A stretch of DNA of 64,000 bases from Micromonospora sp. MW-13. GTDB taxonomy: Bacteria; Actinomycetota; Actinomycetes; Mycobacteriales; Micromonosporaceae. The stretch spans positions 496,001-560,000 of the forward strand of contig NZ_QKKX01000009.1 of NCBI RefSeq assembly GCF_003434305.1, given 5' to 3'. The position numbers and the translations under genes were made by a program. Shown in pieces: positions 44,466-53,339 of the stretch (position 1 is the first letter of the stretch; each line of letters starts with the position of its first letter). The notes under the pieces are model-generated. The model was not told the origin of the DNA and made no database searches. It was given only the letters and a program-made list of their open reading frames with translations.

Positions 44466-44497
44466 GAGGTCGCTGCGGGTGCTGCCCGCACGACCTC
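44466..44497 (+). promoter_or_regulatory. Hairpin immediately before the infB ribosome-binding site
   Basis: GAGGTCG-C-TGCGGG (44466-44479) pairs with CCCGCACGACCTC (44485-44497) with one bulged base. The stem ends 3 bases before GTGAGGAG, the infB ribosome-binding site, so it could control infB translation or end an upstream transcript. Confidence 0.5.
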
Positions 44498-44512
44498 GGA
44501 GTGAGGAGTGCA

Positions 44513-47500
44513 GTGGCAGGTAAGGCCCGCGTACACGAGCTTGCTAAGGAGCTCGGGGTCGAAAGCAAGACCGTTCTCGCCAAGCTGAAGGAAATGGGCG
44601 AGTTCGTGAAGTCCGCGTCCAGCACCGTCGAGGCGCCCGTCGCCCGGCGGCTGCGCAACGCATTCGTCGCCTCCGCCGGTTCCCCGGCGCCGGCCGCCCC
44701 TCCGGCGGTCGCACCGAGTCCGACGCCGACCCCGTCCCCGTCCCCGACCCCGGGTGCCCCCCGGGTCGCGGCGAAGCCGATGCCGCCGCGGCGGCCCGGC
44801 CCGCCGACCCCCGGCCCGAAGCCCAAGGGGCCACTTCCCGGCCCGCCGCAGCCGGTGACCCCGGTCGCCAAGCCGGCGAGCGCCCACGACATCGAGGTGG
44901 CGGCCGCCGAGGCGCGCGCCGCCGCGCTGAAGGCCGAGCAGGAGGCGGCGGTCAAGGCCGCCCAGGCCGCCCGGCAGCAGCAGCGGGAGAACGTCCGTCG
45001 GGAGCCCCCCACCGAGGGTGGTCCCCGCCCCGGCCCGCGTCCGGTTCCGGGCACGGGTCCGGGTGCGATGCCGCCCCGGCCGGGCTCCCCGGCCGCCGGT
45101 CGCCCCGGCGCGCCGGCCCCGGGCCCGGGTGCCCGTCCGGGCGGTCGTCCGCCGGCGCGCGGCGCCGGTAACAACCCGTTCGGCATCCAGGGCGGTCAGC
45201 AGCAGCGGCCCCCGGCCGCCGGTGGTGGCGGTCCCCGCCCGAGCCCGGCGTCGATGCCGCCGCGGCCGAGTCCGGCCTCCATGCCGCCTCGGCCCAGCCC
45301 GGCCTCCATGCCGAGCCAGCGCCCCGGTCGCCCCGGCGGCCCCGGCGCGGGTCGCCCCGGCGGCGGCGGTGGCGCGGGTCGTCCCGGTGGCGGCGGCGGT
45401 GGCTTCCGCGGCGGTCCCGGTGGTGGCGGTGGCGGCGGCGGTGGCTTCCGCGGCGGTCCCGGTGGTGGCGCCGGCGGTGGCGGTGGCTACCGCGGTGGTC
45501 CCGGTGGTGGCGGCGGTGCTCCCGGCGGCGGTTTCCGTCCGGGCGCCCCGGCCGGCGGCGGTGGTCGTCCGGGTGGTGGCGGCCGTGGCCGTGGCGGCGG
45601 CGCCGCGGGTGCCTTCGGGCGTCCGGGCGGTAAGCCGACCCGTGGCCGCAAGTCCAAGAAGCAGCGCAGACAGGAGTTCGACAACCTGTCGGCCCCGACC
45701 ATGAGCTCGGGTGCCCCCCGGGGTCAGGGTCAGGTCGTCCGGCTCTCCCGTGGCGCCTCGCTGTCGGACTTCGCCGACAAGATCAACGCCAACCCGGGTT
45801 CGCTGGTCCAGGAGATGTTCAACCTGGGCGAGATGGTCACCGCGACCCAGTCCTGCTCCGACGAGACCCTGCTGCTGCTGGGTGAGCACCTCGGCTTCGA
45901 CGTGCAGATCGTCAGCCCGGAGGACGAGGACCGCGAGCTGCTCGCGCAGTTCAACATCGACCTCGACGCCGAGGTCGCGGAGGACCGCCTGGTCAGCCGT
46001 GCGCCGGTGGTGACCGTCATGGGTCACGTCGACCACGGTAAGACCAAGCTGCTCGACGCGATCCGCAAGGCGAACGTCGTGGCCGGCGAGGCGGGTGGCA
46101 TCACCCAGCACATCGGGGCCTACCAGGTCCACGTCCCGCACGAGGGCGAGGACCGGGCGGTGACCTTCATCGACACCCCGGGTCACGAGGCGTTCACCGC
46201 CATGCGTGCCCGTGGTGCCCAGGTCACCGACATCGTGGTGCTGGTGGTCGCGGCCGACGACGGCGTGATGCCGCAGACGATCGAGGCGTTGAACCACGCC
46301 AAGGCGGCGGACGTGCCGATCGTGGTCGCGGTCAACAAGGTCGACAAGCCGGAGGCGAACCCGGACAAGGTCCGCCAGCAGCTGACCGAGTACGGCCTGG
46401 TCGCCGAGGAGTACGGCGGCGACACGATGTTCGTCAACGTGGCCGCGAAGCCGGGCATCGGTATCGACGAACTGCTCGAAGCGGTCCTGCTGACCGCCGA
46501 CGCGTCGCTGGAGCTGACCGCTCCGATCGACGGGCCGGCGCAGGGTGTGGCCATCGAGGCGCACCTGGACAAGGGCCGTGGTGCGGTGGCGACGGTGCTG
46601 GTGCAGAAGGGCACCCTGCGGGCGGGCGACTCGATCGTCGCCGGCGGGGCGCACGGCCGGGTCCGGGCGATGCTCGACGAGAACGGCAACCAGGTCGCCG
46701 AGGCGGGCCCCGCCCGTCCGGTGCTGGTGCTCGGTCTCACCGCGGTCCCCGGGGCGGGCGACACCTTCCTCGCGGCGGCGGACGACCGTACGGTGCGCCA
46801 GATCGCCGAGCAGCGGCAGGCACGACGGCGGGCGGCGTCCTTCGCCAACTCCCGCGGCCGGGCCACCCTCGAAACGCTCATGGAGCAGCTCAAGGAGGGC
46901 GAGAAGACCTCGCTCAACCTGGTGCTCAAGGGCGACGTCTCCGGTTCCGTGGAGGCCCTCGAGGACGCGCTGTTCAACCTCGACATCCCCGAGGAGGTCC
47001 AGCTCAGGATCATCCACCGGGGTGTGGGTGCGATCACCGAGAGCGACGTCATGCTCGCGAGCGCCTCGTCCGAGGCGGTCACGATCATCGGCTTCAACGT
47101 GCGGGCCGCCAACAAGGTCCGCGAGATCGCCGACCGCGAGGGCGTGGAGATCCGGTACTACACGGTCATCTACCAGGCCATCGAGGAGATCGACGCCGCG
47201 CTCAAGGGGCTGCTCAAGCCGGAGTACGAGGAGGTCGAGCTGGGCAGCGCGGAGATCCGCGACGTCTTCCGCTCGTCCAAGGTCGGCAACATCTCCGGCT
47301 GTATCGTCCGGTCCGGCATCATCCGCCGCAACGCCAAGGCGCGGCTGCTGCGGGACGGGTCGGTCGTGGCGGACAACCTCACGATCAGCTCCCTCAAGCG
47401 GTTCAAGGACGACGCGACGGAGGTCCGCGAGGGCTTCGAGTGTGGTCTGACCCTGGGCGGGTACAACAACGTCCAGGTCGGCGACGTCATCGAGACCTTC

Positions 47501-47527
47501 GAGATGCGGGAGAAGCCGCGCGCCTGA
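44513..47527 (+). CDS. infB: Translation initiation factor IF-2
   Basis: GTPase that brings initiator fMet-tRNA to the ribosome. Seen: 1,004 residues: IF2N domain (1-55), an exceptionally long Pro/Gly/Arg-rich linker (about 60-385) with repeated [10 protein letters not shown] units, then the GTPase (G1 GHVDHGKT about 503, G3 DTPGH, G4 NKVD), beta-barrels and the C-terminal fMet-tRNA-binding domain. The GTG at 44513 follows GAGGAG. The linker lengths vary in actinomycetes; this one is on the long side. Confidence 0.97.
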   Translation: MAGKARVHELAKELGVESKTVLAKLKEMGEFVKSASSTVEAPVARRLRNAFVASAGSPAPAAPPAVAPSPTPTPSPSPTPGAPRVAAKPMPPRRPGPPTPGPKPKGPLPGPPQPVTPVAKPASAHDIEVAAAEARAAALKAEQEAAVKAAQAARQQQRENVRREPPTEGGPRPGPRPVPGTGPGAMPPRPGSPAAGRPGAPAPGPGARPGGRPPARGAGNNPFGIQGGQQQRPPAAGGGGPRPSPASMPPRPSPASMPPRPSPASMPSQRPGRPGGPGAGRPGGGGGAGRPGGGGGGFRGGPGGGGGGGGGFRGGPGGGAGGGGGYRGGPGGGGGAPGGGFRPGAPAGGGGRPGGGGRGRGGGAAGAFGRPGGKPTRGRKSKKQRRQEFDNLSAPTMSSGAPRGQGQVVRLSRGASLSDFADKINANPGSLVQEMFNLGEMVTATQSCSDETLLLLGEHLGFDVQIVSPEDEDRELLAQFNIDLDAEVAEDRLVSRAPVVTVMGHVDHGKTKLLDAIRKANVVAGEAGGITQHIGAYQVHVPHEGEDRAVTFIDTPGHEAFTAMRARGAQVTDIVVLVVAADDGVMPQTIEALNHAKAADVPIVVAVNKVDKPEANPDKVRQQLTEYGLVAEEYGGDTMFVNVAAKPGIGIDELLEAVLLTADASLELTAPIDGPAQGVAIEAHLDKGRGAVATVLVQKGTLRAGDSIVAGGAHGRVRAMLDENGNQVAEAGPARPVLVLGLTAVPGAGDTFLAAADDRTVRQIAEQRQARRRAASFANSRGRATLETLMEQLKEGEKTSLNLVLKGDVSGSVEALEDALFNLDIPEEVQLRIIHRGVGAITESDVMLASASSEAVTIIGFNVRAANKVREIADREGVEIRYYTVIYQAIEEIDAALKGLLKPEYEEVELGSAEIRDVFRSSKVGNISGCIVRSGIIRRNAKARLLRDGSVVADNLTISSLKRFKDDATEVREGFECGLTLGGYNNVQVGDVIETFEMREKPRA

Positions 47528-47541
47528 TCCGTTCGACACCC

Positions 47542-47585
47542 TGATCAAGGGGTTTACGCCCGCAACGGCGTAAACCCCTTGATCA
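47542..47585. repeat. GATC-type intergenic inverted repeat (copy 2)
   Basis: Perfect 19-bp arms (TGATCAAGGGGTTTACGCC at 47542-47560, complement at 47567-47585) around a 6-base loop. Nearly the same arm sequence as at 13933-13988. It lies 14 bases after the infB stop and may terminate infB transcription. Confidence 0.7.
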
Positions 47586-47617
47586 TGTGGGGGCCACAGC
47601 GGGTATCGTCCGGGGCG

Positions 47618-47914
47618 ATGTTCACCGGAACCGCGGTCTTCGACCTGCTGCTGCCGGGCGACTCCCGGTCGCTCAAAGCCAAGAGATCATATGTACGGCC
47701 GATCGTGGCGGCGCTGCGCCGCTTCGAGGTGTCGGCCGCCGAGGTGGGAGCGCTCGACCTGCACGGTCGGGCGGAGATAGCCGTGGCCGTGGTGGCCGCG
47801 GAGGGCGCGCACGTGCGCGAGGTGCTCGACTCGTGCGAGCGCCTGGTCGCGGGCCGTCCCGAGGTCGAGCTGCTGTCGGTGCGCCGTCACCTGCACGGCG
47901 ACGGCGACGACTGA
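47618..47914 (+). CDS. DUF503 protein
   Basis: Seen: 98 residues, with the family start FTGTAVFDLLLPGDSRSLKAKRS and the later EVGALDLHGRAEIAVAVVAAE. YlxP/DUF503 proteins are small, widely found between infB and rbfA and probably act with ribosome assembly; the precise role is unknown. ATG at 47618, with GGGG a few bases upstream and a -10-like TATCGT at 47604-47609. Confidence 0.9.
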   Translation: MFTGTAVFDLLLPGDSRSLKAKRSYVRPIVAALRRFEVSAAEVGALDLHGRAEIAVAVVAAEGAHVREVLDSCERLVAGRPEVELLSVRRHLHGDGDD

Positions 47915-48052
47915 GCGGCGCCGGGCGTTGCCGCCCGTGCCCGGCGGTCGACCCGACCGCGAAGGTAGTGTTCGAATTGTCGGCCGGTCGGATCCGGCGG
48001 CGCTCCGCGCCGCCGCTCCGGCCGGGAGCAGGACGCCGTGGAGGTGGGCGAG

Positions 48053-48544
48053 ATGACGGATCCGGCCAAGGTACGCCGGCACGCGGAGCGGATTCGCGAA
48101 CTGGTCGCGTCGGTGGTGCGGAGCCAGATCAAGGACCCCCGGCTCGGCATGATCACCATCACCGACGCCCGGATCACCGCCGATCTGCGCGACGCGACGG
48201 TCTTCTACACCGTCCTGGGCGACGCGGCGGCGCAGTCCAGCACGGCGGCGGCGCTGGAGAGCGCCAAGGGGATGCTGCGCAGCACGGTCGGCAAGGCCCT
48301 CGGGCTGCGCCACTCGCCGTCGCTGACCTTCGTCCTCGACGACGTGCAGGACCAGGTCAAGCAGATCGACGACCTGCTGGCCCAGGCCCGCAGCGCCGAC
48401 GCCGAGGTGCAGCGCCTCGCCGCCGGTGCCCGGTACGCGGGCGACGCCCAGCCGTACCGGCTGGAGGACGAGGAAGACGCCGACTCCGCCGACGGGGCGG
48501 ACGCCGACGCCGAGGACGCCCCCCGCGGCACGGACCGGCGGTGA
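48053..48544 (+). CDS. rbfA: Ribosome-binding factor A
   Basis: 30S maturation factor of the KH-like fold. Seen: 163 residues; core about 1-110 with RRHAERIRELVASVVRSQIKDPRLG and TPSLTFVLDD-type strand (SPSLTFVLDD); a roughly 45-residue acidic, low-complexity C-terminal tail (EDEEDADSADGADADAEDA) not needed for the fold. The ATG at 48053 is preferred because GGAGGT lies 7 bases upstream; a GTG at 48038 is in frame. Overlaps the DHH gene (GTGA). Confidence 0.93.
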   Translation: MTDPAKVRRHAERIRELVASVVRSQIKDPRLGMITITDARITADLRDATVFYTVLGDAAAQSSTAAALESAKGMLRSTVGKALGLRHSPSLTFVLDDVQDQVKQIDDLLAQARSADAEVQRLAAGARYAGDAQPYRLEDEEDADSADGADADAEDAPRGTDRR

Positions 48545-49581
48545 CCGGTCCCGACGCCGGGCCGGCCGACACCGGCCCGGGCGAGGCCGACTGGGCCGCC
48601 GCCGTCGCGGCGGTGCGCGGCCTGTCGCCCGACGCCCGGGTCCTGCTGATCTGCCACGTCAACCCCGACGGGGACGCGCTGGGCAGCATGCTCGGCTTCG
48701 GGCTGGGCCTGCGCCAACTCGGCGTACGCCGGTTGCAGGCGACCTTCGCCGGCCCGCCGGAGGTGCCCGAGCCGATCCGCGGCCTGCCCGGGATGGACCT
48801 GCTGGTCCCGGAGGCGGACGCGGACCCGGCGCCGGAGCTGGTCGTCTGCTTCGACGCGGCGAGCGAGTCGCGGCTCGGCGGCCTGGTCGACCGGCTGGAG
48901 ACCGCCGGGGCGGCGCTGGTGCTCGACCATCACGCCTCGAACACCCGGTTCGGCGGGATCAACCTGGTCGACCCCCGGGCGGCGGCCACCTCGGTGGTGG
49001 CCGAGGAACTGCTGGCCCGGCTCGGGGTGACCCTGGACGCCGCGATCGCCGAGTGCCTCTACGTGGCCCTGACCACCGACACCGGGTCGTTCCGGTTCGA
49101 GGCGACCACGCCGGCGGTGCACGAGCTGGCGGCCCGGCTGCTGGCCACCGGCATCCGGCCCGGCGACATCTCGCGCCGGGTCTTCGACACCCGGCCCTTC
49201 GGCGCGGTGCGGCTGTTCGGCGAGGTGCTCTGCCGGGCCCGCCTGGAGCCGGCGGCGGCCGGGGGCCACGGCCTCGTCTGGACGTACGCCACGCTCGACG
49301 ACCTGGCCCGGCACGACCAGCGACCGTACGTGCTGGAGGCCCTGATCGACTCGGTCCGGTGCACCGCCGAGGCCGACGTGAGCTGCGTGGTCAAGCAGGT
49401 CCGCCCGGCGGAGTGGGCGGTGTCGATGCGCAGCAAGGGCGCGGTGGACGTGAGCCGCGTCGCGGTCGCCCTCGGCGGCGGGGGGCACCGGCTCGCGGCC
49501 GGCTTCACCGGTCGCGGCACCGCCGAGGACGTGCTGGCCGGCATCCGCGCCGAGCTGGACAAGGCGTTGATCGCTTCGTAG
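48541..49581 (+). CDS. DHH/DHHA1 phosphoesterase (NrnA-like)
   Basis: Seen: 346 residues. HVNPDGDALGS (about 38), FDAASES and DHHAS supply the DHH metal-binding motifs, and GGGGHRLAAGF near the C-terminus is the DHHA1 signature. Such enzymes hydrolyse nanoRNA, pAp or cyclic dinucleotides (NrnA, DhhP); pAp/oligonucleotide breakdown is the usual assignment for this genomic position. GTG at 48541 overlaps rbfA. Confidence 0.92.
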   Translation: MTGPDAGPADTGPGEADWAAAVAAVRGLSPDARVLLICHVNPDGDALGSMLGFGLGLRQLGVRRLQATFAGPPEVPEPIRGLPGMDLLVPEADADPAPELVVCFDAASESRLGGLVDRLETAGAALVLDHHASNTRFGGINLVDPRAAATSVVAEELLARLGVTLDAAIAECLYVALTTDTGSFRFEATTPAVHELAARLLATGIRPGDISRRVFDTRPFGAVRLFGEVLCRARLEPAAAGGHGLVWTYATLDDLARHDQRPYVLEALIDSVRCTAEADVSCVVKQVRPAEWAVSMRSKGAVDVSRVAVALGGGGHRLAAGFTGRGTAEDVLAGIRAELDKALIAS

Positions 49582-49645
49582 ATCAGGGAAGACTCCGGGG
49601 GGTGCTGGTCTTCCCGCGCTCCGTCACGGCGGGGAGAATTGCGGG

Positions 49646-50053
49646 ATGGATCACCCGCGCGAGCTCGCCGGCACGGAGCCCCGGGTCTGGGACCGTCCCG
49701 TGGTCTCCGTGCCGATGCTGGTCTGCCTCTCCCTCGTCGGCGGGCAACTGCCCTCGTTCTCCGCCTCGGCGAACCTCTACACCCTCGGCACCGGGGGCGC
49801 GTTGATCTGGCTGGGCCTGGGCGCCCGGGTGCCGCGCCGGCCGGCACCCCGCCGGCTCGGCACGGGCGCGGTCTGGTGGCTGCTCCCGGTGGCCGTGTTC
49901 GGCGTGTTCGAGGGGACCACCTTCGTCCTGCACGCCGGCGACGACTTCCCCACCTTCTCCCGGCTGGCCGACCCGTTGCTGGAGGACGAACTGGTCCGCT
50001 CGGCGGCTTGGTTCGCCTGGCTCGCCGCGTTCTGGGGGCTGGTGCGGCGATGA
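49646..50053 (+). CDS. Small multi-pass membrane protein
   Basis: Seen: 135 residues with about four hydrophobic segments: VPMLVCLSLVGGQLP, the LGTGGALIWLGLGARVP pair, AVWWLLPVAVFGVFEGTTFVL and LVRSAAWFAWLAAFWGLVRR. There is no signal peptide or known domain. The stop overlaps the next start by four bases (ATGA), so it is paired with the DUF6186-like protein. Function unknown. Confidence 0.7.
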   Translation: MDHPRELAGTEPRVWDRPVVSVPMLVCLSLVGGQLPSFSASANLYTLGTGGALIWLGLGARVPRRPAPRRLGTGAVWWLLPVAVFGVFEGTTFVLHAGDDFPTFSRLADPLLEDELVRSAAWFAWLAAFWGLVRR

Positions 50054-50262
50054 TGCGGGCACTCGCCATCGGCGGCTTCGTCATCGCCCTGGCCCTCTTC
50101 GCCGCGGTCGAGTGGGCCGCCCGTCGCCCCGGCTCCCGGATCCCGTCGCTGGCCGACGTCTGCGCGTACGTGATGCGCTACGAGGTGGGCCCGGTGCCCG
50201 TCGGCCGGATCGGCCTGTTCGGCTTCTGGTGGTGGCTCGGCTGGCACTTCCTGGCCCGCTGA
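50050..50262 (+). CDS. Small membrane protein, DUF6186-like
   Basis: Seen: 70 residues: one N-terminal helix (ALAIGGFVIALALFAAVEWAA), an RRPGSRIPSLADVCAYVMR linker and a second helix GRIGLFGFWWWLGWHFLAR. The RPGSRIP and WxWLGWHFLAR pieces resemble DUF6186 proteins. Two-helix membrane protein, coupled to its upstream neighbour. Function unknown. Confidence 0.75.
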   Translation: MMRALAIGGFVIALALFAAVEWAARRPGSRIPSLADVCAYVMRYEVGPVPVGRIGLFGFWWWLGWHFLAR

Positions 50263-50564
50263 CCCGGTTACCGTTCCGTGATCCTCGCCCGCTCGGGGGC
50301 ATCCCAACGTGTCCAGATGGCGGGAACAGTGGGCAGCATGTGGACCTGAACGATAGCTTGGGAATCGATCGGCGCCGTGCGTCATGGCGCAGGTCACCGG
50401 TGGTGGTGCCGCACCCGGTGCCGCCTCCCTCCAGGGTCCGACCGACCCGGGCCAACGCGCCCAGACCGGCCGCTCCGGTGATCCCGGGCCGCCCGGCGGG
50501 TGCCAGCACGACCGGCCGCAGGGCCACCACGTCGCCGTGGCCCGCACCCTGGAAGGACCGAGCC
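50263..50564. other. Gene-free region before the short ORF
   Basis: No supported gene; translations in all frames are low complexity. Nothing but a possible start region for the 29-codon ORF at 50565 was seen. Confidence 0.4.
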
Positions 50565-50654
50565 ATGCCGAGCAAGCCCAAGCCCGAGAACACCGACGAG
50601 GCGCGCGAGCAGGCTCGCCGCGCGCTCCAGACGTCGATGGACACCCGTCAGTGA
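50565..50654 (+). CDS. 29-residue hypothetical protein
   Basis: ATG 7 bases after GGAAGGA, then 29 codons reading MPSKPKPENTDEAREQAR and a short tail ending in TRQ, followed by TGA. Charged, mostly helical, no signal peptide. The good ribosome-binding site, ordinary codon use and lack of overlap make it plausible as a real small gene, but no homology can be checked. Confidence 0.45.
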   Translation: MPSKPKPENTDEAREQARRALQTSMDTRQ

Positions 50655-50758
50655 CCCAGGCCGACCCGCGGTGATGCCGACCACGTCCCACGACGCCGGC
50701 GTCACCGACCGCCGGGTGCCACCCGCCCGGCCCTGATCCACCCCGCACGCCGCGCCCG

Positions 50759-50820
50759 TGCTCTTTCTGGGAAAGAGTGCCTTCGGGGCGCCGTGAGGCC
50801 ACTCTTTCCGAGAAAGTGCA
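50759..50820. repeat. Inverted repeat sharing GAAAGAGTG with 8427-8488
   Basis: Arms 50759-50782 and 50796-50820 pair with two mismatches and a bulge around a short loop. Each arm itself is a small palindrome (CTCTTTC...GAAAGAG), so it can form two alternative hairpin sets. It lies 74 bases upstream of the MATE gene. Confidence 0.6.
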
Positions 50821-50893
50821 TGGACGCTCGGCGGGGGCGGTAAGTTGTCGGGGGTGTTGCGGTCCTTACGGGATCGTGCCAGGATCGGCGGCG

Positions 50894-52210
50894 ATGAGTC
50901 CTTCCGCCCCGTCCGTCGTCGCCTCTCCGCGACGGATCGCCGCGCTGGCCCTGCCGGCTCTCGTGGTGCTGGCCGCCGAGCCGCTCTACGTCTTGGTCGA
51001 CACGGCCGTGGTGGGGCACCTCGACCGGGTGGCGCTCGCCGCGCTCGCCGTCGCGGGCACCGTGATGACCCTGATCGCGTGGCTGGGCACCGTGCTGGCG
51101 TACGGGATCACCGGGCGCGCCGCCCGCCGGTTCGGCTCCGGCGACCGGGCCGCCGCCGTGGCCGAGGGCGTGCAGGCGTCCTGGCTGGCCCTCGGCGTCG
51201 GGGTGCTGGTCGCGCTCGGCATGCAGCTCGGTGCCGGCCCGCTGGCCGACGCGCTCGCCGGGCCCGGCGAGGTCGCCGACGCGGCTGGGCGGTGGCTGCG
51301 GGTCGCGGCGCTCGGGGCCCCCGGGCTGCTGCTCGCCGCGGCGGGCAACGGGTGGCTGCGCGGCGTGCAGGACACCCGCCGGCCGCTGTGGTTCGTGCTC
51401 GGGCCCAACCTGCTCTCCGCGCTGCTCTGTCCGCTGCTGGTCTACCCCGTCGGGTGGGGGCTCACCGGCTCGGCGGTGGCCAACGCGGTGGCCCAGAGCA
51501 TCTCCGGCGGGCTGTTCGCCGCCGCGTTGGTGGGCGAGCGGGTGGCGCTGCGTCCCCGCCCGGGGGTGATCCGCCAGCAGCTCGTGCTCAGCCGGGACCT
51601 GCTGGTCCGGGGCGTCGCCTTCCAGGCCAGCTTCCTGTCCGCCACCGCCGTCGCCGCCCGGTTCGGCGCGGCGGCGGTCGGCGCCCACCAGATCGCCGTA
51701 CAACTGTGGTTCTTCACCGCCCTGGTGCTCGACGCCGTCGCGATCGCCGCGCAGGCGCTGATCGGCGCGGCGCTCGGGGCCGGCGACGACGACGGGGCCC
51801 GCGCCCTGGCCCGGCGGGTGGCGTTGGTCGGCGCCGCCTGCGGCGTGGCGTTCGCGGCGCTCATCGCCGCCGGGGCCGGCGTCGTGCCGGGGCTGTTCAG
51901 CTCCGACGGGCAGGTCCGCGACCAGGCCATGGTCGCCTGGCCCTGGCTGGTGGCGTTGCAGCCGATCGGTGGCGTGGTGTTCGCCCTCGACGGGGTGCTG
52001 ATCGGCGCGGGTGACGTCCGCTACCTGCGCAACCTCACCATCGTCGCGGCGTTCGGCGGCTTCCTGCCGGCGATCTGGCTGACGTACGCCTTCGACCTGG
52101 GCCTCGGCGGGATCTGGGCCGGGCTGACCCTGTTCGTCCTGCTCCGGCTGGTCGCCCTGCTGCTGCGGCTGCGCTCCGGCGGCTGGGCGGTCGTCGGCGC
52201 GGTCCGCTGA
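50894..52210 (+). CDS. MATE-family efflux transporter (DinF-like)
   Basis: Seen: 438 residues with about twelve hydrophobic segments and MATE landmarks: early PLYVLVDTAVVGHLD, ALAVAGTVMTL, the pseudo-repeat LSRDLLVRGVAFQASFLSATAVAA, and ALIGAALGAGD in the second half. The first motif (LVDTAVVGHLG type) is typical of DinF-like transporters. It exports cationic compounds with H+ or Na+. The ATG at 50894 is preceded by GATCGGCGGCG (no strong RBS). Divergence from truB neighbours is normal in this gene order. Confidence 0.92.
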   Translation: MSPSAPSVVASPRRIAALALPALVVLAAEPLYVLVDTAVVGHLDRVALAALAVAGTVMTLIAWLGTVLAYGITGRAARRFGSGDRAAAVAEGVQASWLALGVGVLVALGMQLGAGPLADALAGPGEVADAAGRWLRVAALGAPGLLLAAAGNGWLRGVQDTRRPLWFVLGPNLLSALLCPLLVYPVGWGLTGSAVANAVAQSISGGLFAAALVGERVALRPRPGVIRQQLVLSRDLLVRGVAFQASFLSATAVAARFGAAAVGAHQIAVQLWFFTALVLDAVAIAAQALIGAALGAGDDDGARALARRVALVGAACGVAFAALIAAGAGVVPGLFSSDGQVRDQAMVAWPWLVALQPIGGVVFALDGVLIGAGDVRYLRNLTIVAAFGGFLPAIWLTYAFDLGLGGIWAGLTLFVLLRLVALLLRLRSGGWAVVGAVR

Positions 52211-52359
52211 CGGCTCACCAACCCTCGCCGTCGTCCGCCCACCGGCCCTGTCGTAGCTGTCGCCGGTGGGCCCGGCGCGGCGGCTGTCCGGGTCCGCCCC
52301 GGGCGGTGGCGTCGTGCCGGCGACAGGGCCCGCGCGCCGGTCTGGCAGGCTTGGCGATC

Positions 52360-53244
52360 GTGAGCGCAGACGGTCTGATCGTGGTCGACAAGCCCGGCGG
52401 CATGACGTCGCACGACGTGGTGGCGCGGATCCGCCGGCTGGCCCGGACCCGCCGGGTCGGGCACGGCGGCACGCTCGACCCGATGGCCACCGGCGTGCTG
52501 GTCATCGGGGTCGGCCGGGCCACCCGGCTGCTGACCTACGTCATCGGCGCCGGCAAGAGCTACGCGGCCACGGTCCGGCTGGGCCAGGCCACCGTCACCG
52601 ACGACGCCGAGGGCGACGTGCTGGCCACCACCCCGGCCGGGACGGTCACCGACGAGGCGGTCCGGTCGGCGTTCGCGGCGCTGACCGGCGAGATCGACCA
52701 GGTGCCGAGCGCGGTCAGCGCCATCAAGATCGACGGCCAGCGGGCGTACAAGCGGGTACGCGAGGGGGAGAGCGTCGAGCTGCCCGCCCGCCGGGTCACC
52801 GTGAGTCGCCTCGACGTGCGGGCCATCCGCCGGGACACCCCCGACGTGGTGGACGTGGACATCGACGTGACCTGCTCGTCCGGGACGTACATCCGGGCGC
52901 TGGCCCGGGACGCGGGCCTGGCGCTCTCCGTCGGCGGCCACCTGACCGCGCTGCGCCGCACCGCGGTCGGCGGCTTCACCCTGGCCGAGGCGGCGACCCT
53001 CGACGAGCTGGAGCGGCGCGCGCCCGAGGTGGTGAACCTGCCGCTCGACGCGGCGGCCGACCGGTTCTTCCCGCGCCGGGAGGCCGGCGCCGACGAGGCC
53101 AGGGTGCTCTCCCACGGCGGCCCGCTGGACCCGGCCGGCATCGCCGGGCCGTACGCGGTCTTCGGACCCGACGGCGGCCTGATCGCTATCGTCAGCGAGC
53201 GGGACGGGCGGGCCCGCGCGGAGATCGTGCTCGCCCCGGCCTGA
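52360..53244 (+). CDS. truB: tRNA pseudouridine(55) synthase
   Basis: Seen: 294 residues: VDKPGGMTSHDVVARIRR, catalytic Asp in GHGGTLDPMATGVLVIGVG (about D40), and a C-terminal PUA-like part. Isomerises U55 in the T-loop of tRNA. The GTG at 52360 is chosen; a -10-like CAGGCT is 8 bases before it, so translation may be leaderless. The frame continues further upstream without family-like sequence. Confidence 0.95.
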   Translation: MSADGLIVVDKPGGMTSHDVVARIRRLARTRRVGHGGTLDPMATGVLVIGVGRATRLLTYVIGAGKSYAATVRLGQATVTDDAEGDVLATTPAGTVTDEAVRSAFAALTGEIDQVPSAVSAIKIDGQRAYKRVREGESVELPARRVTVSRLDVRAIRRDTPDVVDVDIDVTCSSGTYIRALARDAGLALSVGGHLTALRRTAVGGFTLAEAATLDELERRAPEVVNLPLDAAADRFFPRREAGADEARVLSHGGPLDPAGIAGPYAVFGPDGGLIAIVSERDGRARAEIVLAPA

Positions 53245-53339
53245 CCGGCGGGTGGGGAGCCGCCGGCCGGCCGGCGGGAAGACGGCCGGCCGGCCGTCGC
53301 CGGGGTACGGCCGGTCGCGAAAGGCAGGGGAGGAGCGTC

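Noticed and set aside
43784..47548. 1,254-codon open frame opposite nusA/infB
   Set aside because: Shadow frame; its Thr/Ala runs mirror the Gly-rich repeats of IF-2 on the other strand.
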